A DNA stretch of 27,183 nucleotides from Bacillota bacterium (GCA_023393125.1 JAEWMQ010000090.1:1-27183); one strand, 5' to 3'; shown: positions 1-9,544, counted from the first letter of the stretch. A program made the numbers and translations. Notes: generated by a model from the letters alone, not told the origin.

Positions 1-268
1 CACCCTGACAAACATTTTTGCATTATACAATGCGTGTACATTTATCGTTAGGCGCAAGTTATATTGCTATAACTTACAAATCTATAATTGTTGTAGTATT
101 TGTTTTTCAAAGTACGATGATTACTTAGTAAGTAATCCTTTATTTTGTCGCTTTCGTTCCTTGCGACTTTTATAATCATACACGATTACACTACATACGT
201 CAACTACTTTTTTAGGTTTTTAATTGATTTTAATCGAAAATATTAATTCTCATCCTTTTTATGCGTAT
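1..268. other. AT-rich intergenic flank with small inverted repeats
   Basis: No convincing reading frame was seen on either strand. The stretch holds three short dyads. A perfect 8-bp inverted repeat with a 4-base loop lies at 56-75 (AAGTTATA / TATAACTT). A near-palindrome with 9-base arms around one central base lies at 119-137 (GATTACTTA / TAAGTAATC). A GTCGC / GCGAC hairpin lies at 147-167. These may be transcript ends or regulatory dyads of a gene outside the window; their role is unknown. Confidence 0.5.
147..172 (+). terminator. Weak hairpin terminator candidate
   Basis: A 5-bp GTCGC / GCGAC stem with an 11-base loop is followed on the plus strand by TTTTATA. The stem is short. The T-run is on the plus side, so it would serve a gene left of the window rather than the minus-strand gene at 269-1468. 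Confidence 0.25.
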
Positions 269-1468
269 TTACTTACCATTTGTATCGATTATTTTTATGT
301 AATTCACAAGTAGAAGATCTACTAGTTTCTCTTCCTCTCCACTCTCCAAAAGTCTAATAAGATGCTTGCCATTAGAATAAGTAATAGACCCATCTGAATG
401 TAAATCAAAGGCAAGTACGCCCTTCTTTATTGAAGTCAACTCTCCTCCAAGAGTATATTTCATAAGTTCCCAATCACGTGGCAATATACCTGCATATTTT
501 TCGCCCTTTCTTTCATTAGCTTTTTGATTTTGATCGGCTCTTATCAGATTTCCTTCTATAAAAAGCTCTTCTTCACTTTTCTTTTTAGCCTTAGTACCAT
601 TTTTATTGTTAGTAGAAAGGCTATCTCCTGTATAACGTATCGTAAAGAAATTAAGCCACATAAATAATGCCCTTGCAATCTTAACCGGTATAAGTAAAAG
701 ATTAATAAGCATATCTACTAGATTAGCTTGTCCGCTTTTATGAGCTTTTGGTCTTCTAATAAAATAAATATCGCCACTTGCATCTTCTTTGGGCTTAATG
801 CAATCCAAGCCTTCAAAACCAATCACTTCATCTATCTCGCAAGTATCTAAATTTAATCTGCATATATTACATTCACCCAAAGCTACAGGAATACCATTAC
901 CATCTACGCCAATTCCACAACTATCATATATAATGGTATTTGCCTCAGCCTTTGACCAACTTGGGTTAGCATCGACGCACTCTCCTTCAGTAAGAACCTT
1001 GTATTGGGCGGTTTTAGGGTCTAAAAGCGCTAGATGTTTACTTATCTCATCTTTTCCTAAAGATAAGGCTACCTTTTGGTTAGCGCTATTATAATCTAAG
1101 TCATACATCTGAATATTATTGGTATGCATGATGTGACCTTCCGCTTCATCTTTATTACCTAGGCTCTTAGAAAATACACCGAAGAACTCATCTACTTGAA
1201 TAGTATAAATAAAATGCTCTAAGTCATCTGCAAGGCAAATACCTGTAGGACGCTGAAAGGTTTTGCTTGCATCTAAGTGAGAAAGATCTCTATCCATCCC
1301 CATAAACTTTGCCCCCGTTCCTTGAGTCTTCCAATGATGGCGTACTTTAATGGCATGTTTATTTTTGTTATACTGCTCTAAATATTGACTATTAAAGAAG
1401 GATAAAGTTTTGTCTTCATTCAGACTACCCATCTTTTCATTGGTCATAAATAAAAGGGTACCTTTCAT
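269..1468 (-). CDS. Beta-propeller-like protein of unknown function
   Basis: This 399-residue protein is not confidently recognised. Several stretches resemble TolB/WD40-like (PD40) propeller blades, for example PSWSKAEANTIIYDS near residues 168-182 and repeated D-L/Y-x-N/S turns. That suggests a cytoplasmic beta-propeller that binds a partner or ligand. No signal peptide is visible at the N-terminus. Unusually, a strongly hydrophobic stretch of about 25 residues (around 250-275, containing LINLLLIPVKIARALF) interrupts the soluble sequence and could be a membrane-associating helix. A Lys/Glu-rich low-complexity linker follows it. The ATG has a weak GGGAAAG site about 4 bases upstream. The gene stands alone: the next minus-strand gene upstream ends in a terminator at 1741-1794. 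Existence of the gene is fairly sure from its length and codon pattern; the propeller assignment is an inference. Confidence 0.7.
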   Translation of the reverse strand: MKGTLLFMTNEKMGSLNEDKTLSFFNSQYLEQYNKNKHAIKVRHHWKTQGTGAKFMGMDRDLSHLDASKTFQRPTGICLADDLEHFIYTIQVDEFFGVFSKSLGNKDEAEGHIMHTNNIQMYDLDYNSANQKVALSLGKDEISKHLALLDPKTAQYKVLTEGECVDANPSWSKAEANTIIYDSCGIGVDGNGIPVALGECNICRLNLDTCEIDEVIGFEGLDCIKPKEDASGDIYFIRRPKAHKSGQANLVDMLINLLLIPVKIARALFMWLNFFTIRYTGDSLSTNNKNGTKAKKKSEEELFIEGNLIRADQNQKANERKGEKYAGILPRDWELMKYTLGGELTSIKKGVLAFDLHSDGSITYSNGKHLIRLLESGEEEKLVDLLLVNYIKIIDTNGK

Positions 1469-1740
1469 ATTACTTTCCCATTACATAAAACTTAAATCTC
1501 ATATGTTTTATGCCCTTTCTTTTGGATTTCACCTATAAACTATCTTTATTGTACTTAAGAAATGCTTTTTCCTTGTGTTTTTATCTTAATTAATAAAATA
1601 TTCTCAATTTTAATTATACATATTAATAAAGGACGATACAAGCTTTATACTTCGTATTATTCTTCTCTAATACTGCATCATTCTTTGCTTAAAACTTCTC
1701 TATATTGATATTAATAAATAACGGCTATCATCAAATCTTT
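1469..1740. other. AT-rich intergenic region
   Basis: No reading frame or clear RNA signature is seen here. It should hold the promoter of the minus-strand propeller-like gene, but no -35/-10 pair stands out in this very AT-rich DNA. Confidence 0.4.
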
Positions 1741-1794
1741 TCTAAACACAAAAACACGCCTTCTTCAGTTGTTTAGTAACCTGTTAAAGACGTG
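1741..1794 (-). terminator. Rho-independent terminator of the acyltransferase gene
   Basis: On the minus strand an 8-bp stem (CACGTCTT pairing with AAGGCGTG, one G-U pair) closes a 24-base loop and is followed directly by TTTTTGTGTTT. It begins about 48 bases past the stop codon of the minus-strand acyltransferase gene, so it most likely ends that transcript. Confidence 0.75.
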
Positions 1795-1841
1795 ATGTAT
1801 CTTAGTTCTAATTATAATATTTTCTTTGTCCCATTAGAAAT

Positions 1842-2954
1842 TCATGGGTAGAAATATGTTTCTTGTTTTTGATGCTTATCCGTTTTTATTACTTTTCCAA
1901 ATAAAATAGAAGTCCATTTATACTTTAAACAGCCTTTAACGAACCACCCACAGCTTAAAATGACACCTATCTGTACCACAGCTAATACTATAATGAGTAC
2001 TATAGGATTTGTTATTTGAATCATCTTATGTAAAAAGAAAGTCTGTATGGGATGAATTAAGTAAATTCCAAAAGAGTACTTCCCTATCCATACCAAATGT
2101 TTACTTATGTCATACTTCTTTATAACATTGGATACCATTAACAAGACCACACTTGTCATAAATGTATATCCATACCAAGCAAATTGATAAAGCATACTAT
2201 CTAATTTCTCCCCCAATACACGCTTAATCATGAATTGTAAGTAAACCGCAGTACTTACTCCAAACAGTATTAGGACTATTCCCCTTCTCTTATTAAGTAA
2301 ATTCATACACTGCTCATATCGAAATCCTATCCATATTGCCACTATAATGATACAAAAGTAAGAAATTATTAATGTTGCACTCTGGCTAAAGATTTTTGAA
2401 ATATAAACCTTGTTAAAGTAATAGATAGCCACTTGTCCACTAAAAGCAATTAATAGTGTAATAAGCATACTATATTTTTTAGTATATTTAATAAGACATT
2501 TAGTAAACCCTACAAATAGAGGCGCAGCAATATATAATTGAATAATAACCGACATAAAATAAAGATGGTCATAAGCCTTACCTCTAGTAATCCAATACAA
2601 CCAACTTCTAAATGATAGTAACCTGTCAAAAGGTATCCAACCTTTCATCATCTGTGGAATAAGATAAATCAAAGTCCATAATAAATAAGGAATCACTACT
2701 TTTACTGTTTTTTTCTTATAGAAGCTTAAAATATTTAGTCTTCCATCCTTTAATGTATAAGAGAGTAAAATTGCACTTATAAAGATAAAGCATGGCACTG
2801 CAAATTGTAATAATGTATGTACTAATTCAAATAGCCAGTTCCCCCAGGTCCCAACCTTTGTATTATTAATGCCTATACTTAATGTGTGAATACCTACAAC
2901 AGCACATAATGCAAAACTTCTTAAAATCTCTAGTTCCTTATTATGACTCTCCAC
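1842..2954 (-). CDS. Acyltransferase 3 family integral membrane protein
   Basis: This 370-residue polytopic protein has about ten hydrophobic segments. Its N-terminus fits the OafA/NodX-type acyltransferase 3 family: ELEILRSFALCAVVGIHT carries the early R and the conserved catalytic-type His (around residue 23) of the first membrane segment. Family members move acetyl or other acyl groups from a cytoplasmic donor to surface sugars or small molecules at the membrane; the substrate cannot be told from sequence. The start is GTG with an AAGGA site about 8 bases upstream. The C-terminal tail (KTDKHQKQETYFYP) is hydrophilic. The gene lies 114 bases downstream of the ABC exporter pair on the same strand with no clear terminator between, so it may be read through from that operon, and it ends in its own terminator. 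Family call is strong, substrate unknown. Confidence 0.85.
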   Translation of the reverse strand: MESHNKELEILRSFALCAVVGIHTLSIGINNTKVGTWGNWLFELVHTLLQFAVPCFIFISAILLSYTLKDGRLNILSFYKKKTVKVVIPYLLWTLIYLIPQMMKGWIPFDRLLSFRSWLYWITRGKAYDHLYFMSVIIQLYIAAPLFVGFTKCLIKYTKKYSMLITLLIAFSGQVAIYYFNKVYISKIFSQSATLIISYFCIIIVAIWIGFRYEQCMNLLNKRRGIVLILFGVSTAVYLQFMIKRVLGEKLDSMLYQFAWYGYTFMTSVVLLMVSNVIKKYDISKHLVWIGKYSFGIYLIHPIQTFFLHKMIQITNPIVLIIVLAVVQIGVILSCGWFVKGCLKYKWTSILFGKVIKTDKHQKQETYFYP

Positions 2955-3068
2955 TTTATATTCCTTCTCTCAATAAAACATTTTTCTTAAATTATATATT
3001 ATTTTTCTGAAATTTTCACTCAATTAAAAGTTACAATTTAACTCAATAGAATTTATATCTACTCATAT

Positions 3069-4706
3069 CTATCCAATCTTTATAATACGATCTGCATACT
3101 CTATACTCGATAAACGATGTGCAATCATAAGAGTAGTCCTTGTCTTGCTATAACTAGCCATTACCTCTTTAATTAATCTTTCAGATTCTGAATCTAAAGC
3201 CGATGTAGCTTCATCCAATATAAGAATAGGCGCATCTTTTAGAATAGCTCTTGCAATAGCAATCCTTTGACATTGCCCTCCTGATAGTCTCATTCCTCTT
3301 TCACCAACAATGGTATCATAACCTTCTGCTTGTTCCTTAATGAATCCATCGGCATTGGCTGCCTTAGCTGCTGCTATAATCTGTTCATCTGTTGCTTTTG
3401 GATTGCCATAACGGATATTTTCCTTGATACTTGTATTAAAGAGCTGAGACTCTTGTGGCACATAAGCAATGAGTGCCCGTAACTCACCTAGTGTCATTTC
3501 ACCTATGCTTTTGCCACCTATAGAAATCCCACCACTATTAGTTTGATAAAATCCCATAAGTAATTTAACTAAAGAGCTTTTACCACTTCCACTTTCACCT
3601 ACAATACCTATTGTTTCGCCTTGCTTAATAGTTAAGTTAAAGTCTCTTAGTACTGTTTTATCTTCCGTATAACCAAAAGTAACATCTTTAAATTGTATGT
3701 ATTCAGGTTGCTCAATGATTTCTGCCTTTCTTTGATTTGGTTCTTCTTCTAACTCTAAAAAATCATACACTCTCTCTGTTCCTGCAAGACTATTATAAAA
3801 CATAGGGTAATACTGACCAAACTCTCTAAAGTTAGCATCTAGTGCTGTCTGCAAACTCATGATTGCAATGATATTACCATAGGTCGTTAATCCCCACTTT
3901 ACCATCAAGCTTCCCAATAATACAAACACCATAATATTACACATAGAGATCATAAAGTTGTAAGCCGAAAGAAAAGCAACTACTCTATTATTCTTTAGGT
4001 TATGCCTAGATACTTCCTCATTACTCTTTTTAAAAGTTTCTAACATCTGCTGTCCCATTTGATACATTCTAATAATAGAAATACCCCCAATGATATTTGC
4101 TATTATAACTGTCATATTTGAAAGCTGATTTTGCACTTCTTTAGTTGTTAATTTAAGTTTCTTAGAGACATTAGTATTAACTATAAGTGTAAGTAAATTT
4201 AGAATCAAAATGACACTTGTAATGCGATAATCAAAGACAAACATCGGAATCAAATAAACAATAATTGTAGCAAAGGAGGCAATTGTTCTCCTAAAATGTC
4301 TCATAAAAATTCCAGCTACTAACCACGTATCATTTTCAAAAAGAGAAAGTGCATGGCCACTATGATTTTTTTCATAGTAAGCAACAGGTAGCCTACTAAA
4401 TTTATAATAAAGGGCCTTACATATATTAGCAAAACCGTATTTGGCTTGCCCATTGAACATAAATGTAAAAATAGGTAACAATATAACAACTACACTCATA
4501 TATATAATAACTAAAGCTAATAGCTTAAAAATCATATTTAGACTATCATTATTTCCAATGTCTAAAAGCCTCTTCAACAAATACGATTCTACTAAGGCAC
4601 TACTAGCATGTAAAAGTGTCATACCTATAATGCCACTAAAATAAATAAGATAATGTCCCTTCAAAAATGTAAATGTATTCTTAAAATCCTTATAAAGTGT
4701 CTTCAC
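3069..4706 (-). CDS. ABC exporter half-transporter (membrane + ATPase), second gene of a pair
   Basis: This is a fused type-I ABC exporter subunit: about six membrane helices in residues 1-300, then an ATPase domain. The ATPase has Walker A GESGSGKSS, Q-loop PQESQLF, signature LSGGQCQR, Walker B ILILDEATSALD and switch His in AHR. The catalytic Glu after Walker B is present. An upstream in-frame ATG at 4724 lies inside the ribosome binding site, so I chose the GTG at 4706: AGGAGG sits 9 bases before it, giving 545 residues. It overlaps the partner gene by 17 bases, a sign of translational coupling and heterodimer formation. It is odd at the C-terminus: the protein stops at RIIKIG, just after the switch-His region, where relatives usually continue another 20-30 residues with a G-x-I-x-E-x-G tail. 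Substrate is unknown; MdlAB-like drug, lipid or peptide export is plausible. Confidence 0.88.
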   Translation of the reverse strand: MKTLYKDFKNTFTFLKGHYLIYFSGIIGMTLLHASSALVESYLLKRLLDIGNNDSLNMIFKLLALVIIYMSVVVILLPIFTFMFNGQAKYGFANICKALYYKFSRLPVAYYEKNHSGHALSLFENDTWLVAGIFMRHFRRTIASFATIIVYLIPMFVFDYRITSVILILNLLTLIVNTNVSKKLKLTTKEVQNQLSNMTVIIANIIGGISIIRMYQMGQQMLETFKKSNEEVSRHNLKNNRVVAFLSAYNFMISMCNIMVFVLLGSLMVKWGLTTYGNIIAIMSLQTALDANFREFGQYYPMFYNSLAGTERVYDFLELEEEPNQRKAEIIEQPEYIQFKDVTFGYTEDKTVLRDFNLTIKQGETIGIVGESGSGKSSLVKLLMGFYQTNSGGISIGGKSIGEMTLGELRALIAYVPQESQLFNTSIKENIRYGNPKATDEQIIAAAKAANADGFIKEQAEGYDTIVGERGMRLSGGQCQRIAIARAILKDAPILILDEATSALDSESERLIKEVMASYSKTRTTLMIAHRLSSIEYADRIIKIG

Positions 4707-6441
4707 TAGTAGCCACCTCCTCATAGCCTATTTGGTTTTGTTGATTGGCATAGAGTTTACTGTAAGCACCATTTTTTGCTATAAGACTTTCATGACTTCC
4801 TTTTTCAATAATCTGCCCCTGGTCAAGAACATAAATCTCATCAGCTTGTCTAATCGTTGATAAACGATGCGCAATTAAAATAACCGTTTTACTTTTGCTA
4901 TATTCCTCTATAGACTTCTGAATTAATTTTTCTGATTCTACATCTAGCGCAGATGTCATTTCATCTAATAAAAAGATAGGTGCACCCTTTAAAAAAGCTC
5001 TTGCTATCCCTACCCTCTGTCTTTGCCCTCCAGACAAGTTGCTTCCTCTCTCCGATGTAACCGTTTGATAGCCTTGTGGCATTTCCATAATAAACTCATG
5101 GGCATATGCTTTCTTCGCTGCTTCAATAATTTCTTCTAAAGTAGCTCCCTCTTTACCATAACCTATATTCTCAGCAACTGTCCCTTCAAACAAATAAGTA
5201 TCTTGCGCAACATATGCCATCTGGTGTCTAGCTTTTTCTATATCCCAATCATTTAACGACTTTCCATACAAACAAACCTCTCCCTTTGTTGGCTTATGAA
5301 ATCCTATGAGTAATTTAAACAAAGTACTTTTCCCACTACCACTTGATCCTACTAAGGCGATAGTCTTTCCTTTAGATACTTGCATATTAATACGTGATAA
5401 AATTTCCTTATTTTCCTGTTCATCCTCTGCACTATAGCTGAATGAAATATCTTTTAGCTCGAAAACTAAGGAGTTTTCTTTTTCTTCTTTTTCACCAAAA
5501 GCTTCTTCCTTAACATCAACAATTTGCATCATACGATCCACTGAAACCATTGCCTCTTTAAACTCTGTCACATACCCAGTAAGTTCAGATAATGGTTTAG
5601 ATACATTTTGTAAAAGAAGCACAAAGGCAATAAGCTCTCCACTTGTAATATTTCCTCTATAGCTATTATAAAAACCAATAAATATACAAATAAGCATAGG
5701 CATAGCTTTAATAATATATTTATAGCCTCCTGCCTTAGCCACAAGCTTCTCATACTTAACATAATGCGCAGTAGCTTCATCTATATTCTTATCAAAATAA
5801 TCTTTTCTTAAGCCCTGCAAGCCATAAACCTTTTCAACCTTCATATTCTGAATAGTATCTTGGGCAATCTCAATTACTTCATCTAACTTAGCCTCAAATT
5901 TTTCTCTTGTATCATAAGTGGGCGATGCAACCTTCTTCACAAGTATAACTGCCATAGGAATGCAGATAGCACTTACTAAAGTCATAGCTAAATTAACCTT
6001 TAATAAATAAGTGAAGCAACAAACAAATATAATCATATTACTTAAAAATCCTGGCATTCCCCCTGCCATATAATCTGCTACACAATTCATATCTCGAAGT
6101 ATTCTATTACTTATGCTCCCCGTTGTTTCCTTTTCATAAAATCCATATTCTGCACTAACTAGCTTAGCCGTTGTCATATTTCTTAGGTGTTTTATTAATA
6201 AAACAGAAAACCGCCCCTGACATATAACACTTCCATAACTTAAGGCAATCCCCATTAATGTCAGTAAAACGAATTTTAGAATAATCGCACTTATTTGTCC
6301 TTCTCCTATTCCTTGGTCCACGGCTTTTCTTGTAAAATCACTTACCACAATCGTTATAAGAGCTAGACCTATATTCATTAAAACTTGAAGCACAAATAAA
6401 GCCTTATGTTCTGCTAGCTTCCATATTTTCAACAGATTCAT
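4690..6441 (-). CDS. ABC exporter half-transporter (membrane + ATPase), first gene of a pair
   Basis: This 583-residue type-I ABC exporter subunit has an N-terminal membrane domain (about residues 1-290) and an ATPase domain with Walker A GSSGSGKST (about residue 365), Q-loop AQDTYLFEG, signature LSGGQRQR, Walker B IFLLDEMTSALD and AHR. The C-terminal extension GQIIEKGSHESLI is complete, unlike its partner. The ATG is preceded by AGGGAAAG. Both half-transporters keep consensus catalytic residues, so the pair does not look like the strongly asymmetric kind with one dead site. The gene follows the Bce permease terminator (6583-6633) and has about 140 bases of AT-rich DNA of its own with several poor promoter matches. 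Cargo cannot be read from sequence; its position beside a Bce module suggests antimicrobial or envelope-stress export, which is only inference. Confidence 0.88.
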   Translation of the reverse strand: MNLLKIWKLAEHKALFVLQVLMNIGLALITIVVSDFTRKAVDQGIGEGQISAIILKFVLLTLMGIALSYGSVICQGRFSVLLIKHLRNMTTAKLVSAEYGFYEKETTGSISNRILRDMNCVADYMAGGMPGFLSNMIIFVCCFTYLLKVNLAMTLVSAICIPMAVILVKKVASPTYDTREKFEAKLDEVIEIAQDTIQNMKVEKVYGLQGLRKDYFDKNIDEATAHYVKYEKLVAKAGGYKYIIKAMPMLICIFIGFYNSYRGNITSGELIAFVLLLQNVSKPLSELTGYVTEFKEAMVSVDRMMQIVDVKEEAFGEKEEKENSLVFELKDISFSYSAEDEQENKEILSRINMQVSKGKTIALVGSSGSGKSTLFKLLIGFHKPTKGEVCLYGKSLNDWDIEKARHQMAYVAQDTYLFEGTVAENIGYGKEGATLEEIIEAAKKAYAHEFIMEMPQGYQTVTSERGSNLSGGQRQRVGIARAFLKGAPIFLLDEMTSALDVESEKLIQKSIEEYSKSKTVILIAHRLSTIRQADEIYVLDQGQIIEKGSHESLIAKNGAYSKLYANQQNQIGYEEVATSEDTL

Positions 6442-6582
6442 TATTCTTTCCCTATCTTCTAAATATTTTTTATATTTATTATATAATATAATTTTCTATT
6501 TGAATATCCTGTTTTAATCTTAAACACAATTATAATATCCTTCTAAATACTATTGAGATAACTTCTTTTCCTGCTTATCAAC

Positions 6583-6633
6583 TAAAATAAAAAAGATGTA
6601 TCTATCCATTCTTTAGAATTCTAGATACATCTT
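6583..6633 (-). terminator. Strong terminator after the Bce permease gene
   Basis: A perfect 12-bp inverted repeat (AAGATGTATCTA / TAGATACATCTT, arms at 6593-6604 and 6622-6633) is followed on the minus strand by TTTTTTATTTT. It lies about 55 bases past the stop of the permease gene and separates the Bce module from the ABC exporter pair. Confidence 0.9.
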
Positions 6634-6687
6634 ACTGTTTATTTATCTTTTCTACTGCTACGATTATTGAAAATTTTACGTCTATAC

Positions 6688-8682
6688 TTAATTCATACGT
6701 TTTACAATTTTATAATAAGCCTTTGCTGTAAAGAAATAACTAATAATATAGAGCATGGTAAATGCAATGATTACTACACCACTACAAGCATAGATTAATG
6801 TATCATTATACAAATTTAATACACCTAATAAATTTTTCACTACTTGTAATCCAAAAGCCACATGAATAACGGCAAAGATGAGAGGAAGGAAAAATACAAT
6901 AAGAATTTGCCTTTTGATGGTGGCTTTTACTTCCTCATCACTCATTCCTACTTGCTGCAAGATTTCAAAGCTCTTCTTATCCTCAAACCCTTCTGTAATT
7001 TGCTTATAATACATCATTTGGACAAGACAAACACTAAAGACAATACCAAAGAAAATACCTAAGAATATAAATCCACCATTCATAGACCTTGTTTCTTTTC
7101 TCCACTGTCCCACATAACCAGAGGAACGATGACCATAAGTTTTATCTATATAGGTATTTAGATCTTGAATCAATAAATCTTTATTTGCCTCTGTCCCTTC
7201 TATATTAAAATGGATATTATATAATTCATCTTCTTCTGGTGATGTACTGAACTTGGCTGCTAGATTGTCTATTGCTTCCTGCTCCTTTAAAATAATATAG
7301 TAAGTTTCATCTACCATATTTCTTTCTGCTTTGGCTTCAATGGTAAATGCTTTAAGCTCTTCTTTTACTTTAAAAGTCTCATCATCTAAAATCACTTCAT
7401 TATAAACAAAGTCTTCACTTTTGCTAAAAATGAGAACTTCATTACTTTCTAAAGTCTCTTGTTTATTCTCTATACGGTTATAATCTGATAGTGTCATAAA
7501 ACGCATGGCAAAAGTATCTTCCCGATTTCCTCCATGTAAATCTACATTAAGAAAAGCATTATCTTTTTTATAACCTTTTACCTTCTGAAATGTAAATTCT
7601 TTATAATCTGTTACCTTTGCAGAATGTAACTTAGCGATTTCTTGAACTTTTGCCTTAAAAGCCTCTTGTTTCTCAGGTGTATTAAAATCAGACACATCAA
7701 AGCGATACTCAACATCCATAGGATAATTAAAGCGCACCGCCCCTTCTTCTCCTGTTAATACCGTTAAAGTACAAATCAAAGTAATAATAATCATGGTACT
7801 AAAAATACAAATATTTGCTAGGCCTTGTGCATTTCTTTTCATACGATAAAGCATGCCTGATATAGTAACGAAATTCTTCTTTTTATAATAAATACCAGGT
7901 TTACTCTTCATCCATCTTAAAATAGCAATAGTACCTGTTTTAAAAATAGATCTCGTCCCCAAAATAACTAGCATTACTGCTAAGAAAAAGTTGACAAATA
8001 TCATACTATCTAACTCTGTAATAAGGGCTATATAATACCCTAGAGCCAAAATAAAGAATCCCATAACTGCCCTAAACCCTAAAAACCTTACTTCTTTTTC
8101 TCCTTTTTTACTACTTTTAAGAAGCTCGATAGGTTTAGTAATAAAAATCTGCCATAAGCTTACTCCTAAGTTAACTAGACTAATTACACCAAAATAAATA
8201 ATCGTAAATTCATAACTCTTGAAACTACCCACAAATTCTGTATCTACTGGAAGCCCTGAAACATTTAAAAGAAGTAAATAAATCAATTTAGAAAAAACAG
8301 TTGCTACTAATATGCCTAGTCCTGTAGTTACTAGATAAATAAGTATACTTTCAAGGCACATAATCATACCAATATACTTTTGATCTAGACCTAGTACATT
8401 ATAAAGTCCCAATTCGTTCTTTCTTTGTTTCACTAGAAATTCATGGGTAGAAAAAAGAATGGGTGCTAAAATAATCCCTAGAAGAACACGCCCAATCTCC
8501 ATAAGGACCATTACATAACCTGCATAAGGTAAATCATAGAGTATCTTATTATCACAAATGGCACTAAATATAAAAAACACAAAAACTGAAAAAGATGTGA
8601 TGAGCATATAAGGTACATAAACTGTACTATTCTTCTTAATGCCATTAAGACTTAATTTAGGCAAAAGGACTGCTTTATTCAT
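6688..8682 (-). CDS. bceB: BceB-type FtsX-like ABC permease (peptide antibiotic detoxification)
   Basis: This 664-residue permease has the layout of BceB/Peptide-7 exporter permeases: about ten membrane segments and one large extracellular domain (roughly residues 310-530, rich in charged residues) between segments seven and eight. The C-terminal half carries the FtsX-like region with the cytoplasmic motif EILQQVGMSDEEVK. In Firmicutes such proteins, with their ATPase, free lipid II-cycle intermediates from peptide antibiotics such as bacitracin and also form the sensing complex with a BceS-type kinase. The start was moved from a GTG at 8688 to the ATG at 8682 because AGGAGG lies 8 bases before the ATG and would be too close to the GTG. 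It overlaps the ATPase gene by 8 bases and ends in a strong terminator. Family is clear; the exact peptide substrate is not. Confidence 0.92.
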   Translation of the reverse strand: MNKAVLLPKLSLNGIKKNSTVYVPYMLITSFSVFVFFIFSAICDNKILYDLPYAGYVMVLMEIGRVLLGIILAPILFSTHEFLVKQRKNELGLYNVLGLDQKYIGMIMCLESILIYLVTTGLGILVATVFSKLIYLLLLNVSGLPVDTEFVGSFKSYEFTIIYFGVISLVNLGVSLWQIFITKPIELLKSSKKGEKEVRFLGFRAVMGFFILALGYYIALITELDSMIFVNFFLAVMLVILGTRSIFKTGTIAILRWMKSKPGIYYKKKNFVTISGMLYRMKRNAQGLANICIFSTMIIITLICTLTVLTGEEGAVRFNYPMDVEYRFDVSDFNTPEKQEAFKAKVQEIAKLHSAKVTDYKEFTFQKVKGYKKDNAFLNVDLHGGNREDTFAMRFMTLSDYNRIENKQETLESNEVLIFSKSEDFVYNEVILDDETFKVKEELKAFTIEAKAERNMVDETYYIILKEQEAIDNLAAKFSTSPEEDELYNIHFNIEGTEANKDLLIQDLNTYIDKTYGHRSSGYVGQWRKETRSMNGGFIFLGIFFGIVFSVCLVQMMYYKQITEGFEDKKSFEILQQVGMSDEEVKATIKRQILIVFFLPLIFAVIHVAFGLQVVKNLLGVLNLYNDTLIYACSGVVIIAFTMLYIISYFFTAKAYYKIVKRMN

Positions 8683-9442
8683 TGTCACCGCCTCCTGCTT
8701 GTAAAACTGTTAAGGTATTAGAAATGTGACGATACATTTCCTTATCGTTCATTTCTCCTCTATAAATCTGATTAAATAAATTTCCATCTTTAATAAAAAG
8801 TACACGGCTCGCATGACTTGCAGCCCTTGTACTATGAGTCACCATAACAATCGTTTGCCCCTGTTTGTTAATCTCGCCAAACAACTCTAAAAGCTGATTA
8901 GAAGCCTTAGAATCTAGTGCTCCTGTAGGTTCATCTGCTAAAACAATTTTAGGCTGTGTAATAAGCGCTCTAGCTACGGCTGATCTTTGTTTCTGCCCTC
9001 CAGAAACTTCATAAGGAAATTTAGGTAAGATATCCTCAATTCTTAACTGCTTAGCTAATGCTTCTAACCTCTTCCCCATTACTTCATACTTTTCCCCCTG
9101 TAGAACTAGGGGCAATATGATGTTATCTTTAATTGAAAAGGTATCTAATAAATTAAAGTCTTGAAAAACAAAGCCTAAATGATCTCTACGAAAGGCACAT
9201 CTAGCACTAGATTTAATGGTCGCAAAAGATTTTCCTTCTAGTAAAATCTCTCCTCTAGTAGGCGCATCCAAAGATGCAAGTAAATTGAGTAAAGTCGTTT
9301 TTCCTGAACCTGACTCACCCATAATGGCTACATATTCGCCTTTCTCCACAGAAAAACTCACATTATCTAAGGCCTGAACCTGTGCGCCTCCAAATCTTGT
9401 GGTATATACTTTATTTAAGTTTTTAACTTCTAACAGTGACAT
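8675..9442 (-). CDS. bceA: BceA-type ABC transporter ATPase
   Basis: This 255-residue stand-alone ATPase belongs to the MacB/LolD/BceA group. It has Walker A GESGSGKT, a Q-loop in the run LGFVFQDFNLLD, signature VSGGQKQR, Walker B IVLADEPTGALD and switch His in MVTHS. The family-typical N-terminus (EVKNLNKVY) and the C-terminal tail of BceA-like proteins (DGNLFNQIYRG) are both present. It powers the adjacent permease for removal of cell-wall-active peptides and passes the flux signal to the BceS kinase. The ATG has an AAGGGGAG site. The stop codon overlaps the permease start by 8 bases, so the two are translationally coupled. A terminator at 9545-9574 separates it from the kinase gene, so bceAB probably has its own promoter, as in characterised Bce systems where the regulator activates the transporter genes. 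Confidence 0.95.
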   Translation of the reverse strand: MSLLEVKNLNKVYTTRFGGAQVQALDNVSFSVEKGEYVAIMGESGSGKTTLLNLLASLDAPTRGEILLEGKSFATIKSSARCAFRRDHLGFVFQDFNLLDTFSIKDNIILPLVLQGEKYEVMGKRLEALAKQLRIEDILPKFPYEVSGGQKQRSAVARALITQPKIVLADEPTGALDSKASNQLLELFGEINKQGQTIVMVTHSTRAASHASRVLFIKDGNLFNQIYRGEMNDKEMYRHISNTLTVLQAGGGDNE

Positions 9443-9544
9443 GGTTTTCTCTCCCCTTTACTTATATATCGCTTATTACTATAGACTTATTTTCACTAAA
9501 ACATTTTAAGCCATAACGCTGTTCTCACCTGCTATTTTAGTATA
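9443..9544 (-). promoter_or_regulatory. Probable bceAB promoter region
   Basis: This 102-base gap lies between the kinase-gene terminator and bceA, so a promoter is expected here. TATAGT and TATATA hexamers occur on the minus strand, but I find no clear -35 partner, which would be usual for a promoter that needs an activator. No BceR site could be assigned by eye. Confidence 0.35.
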
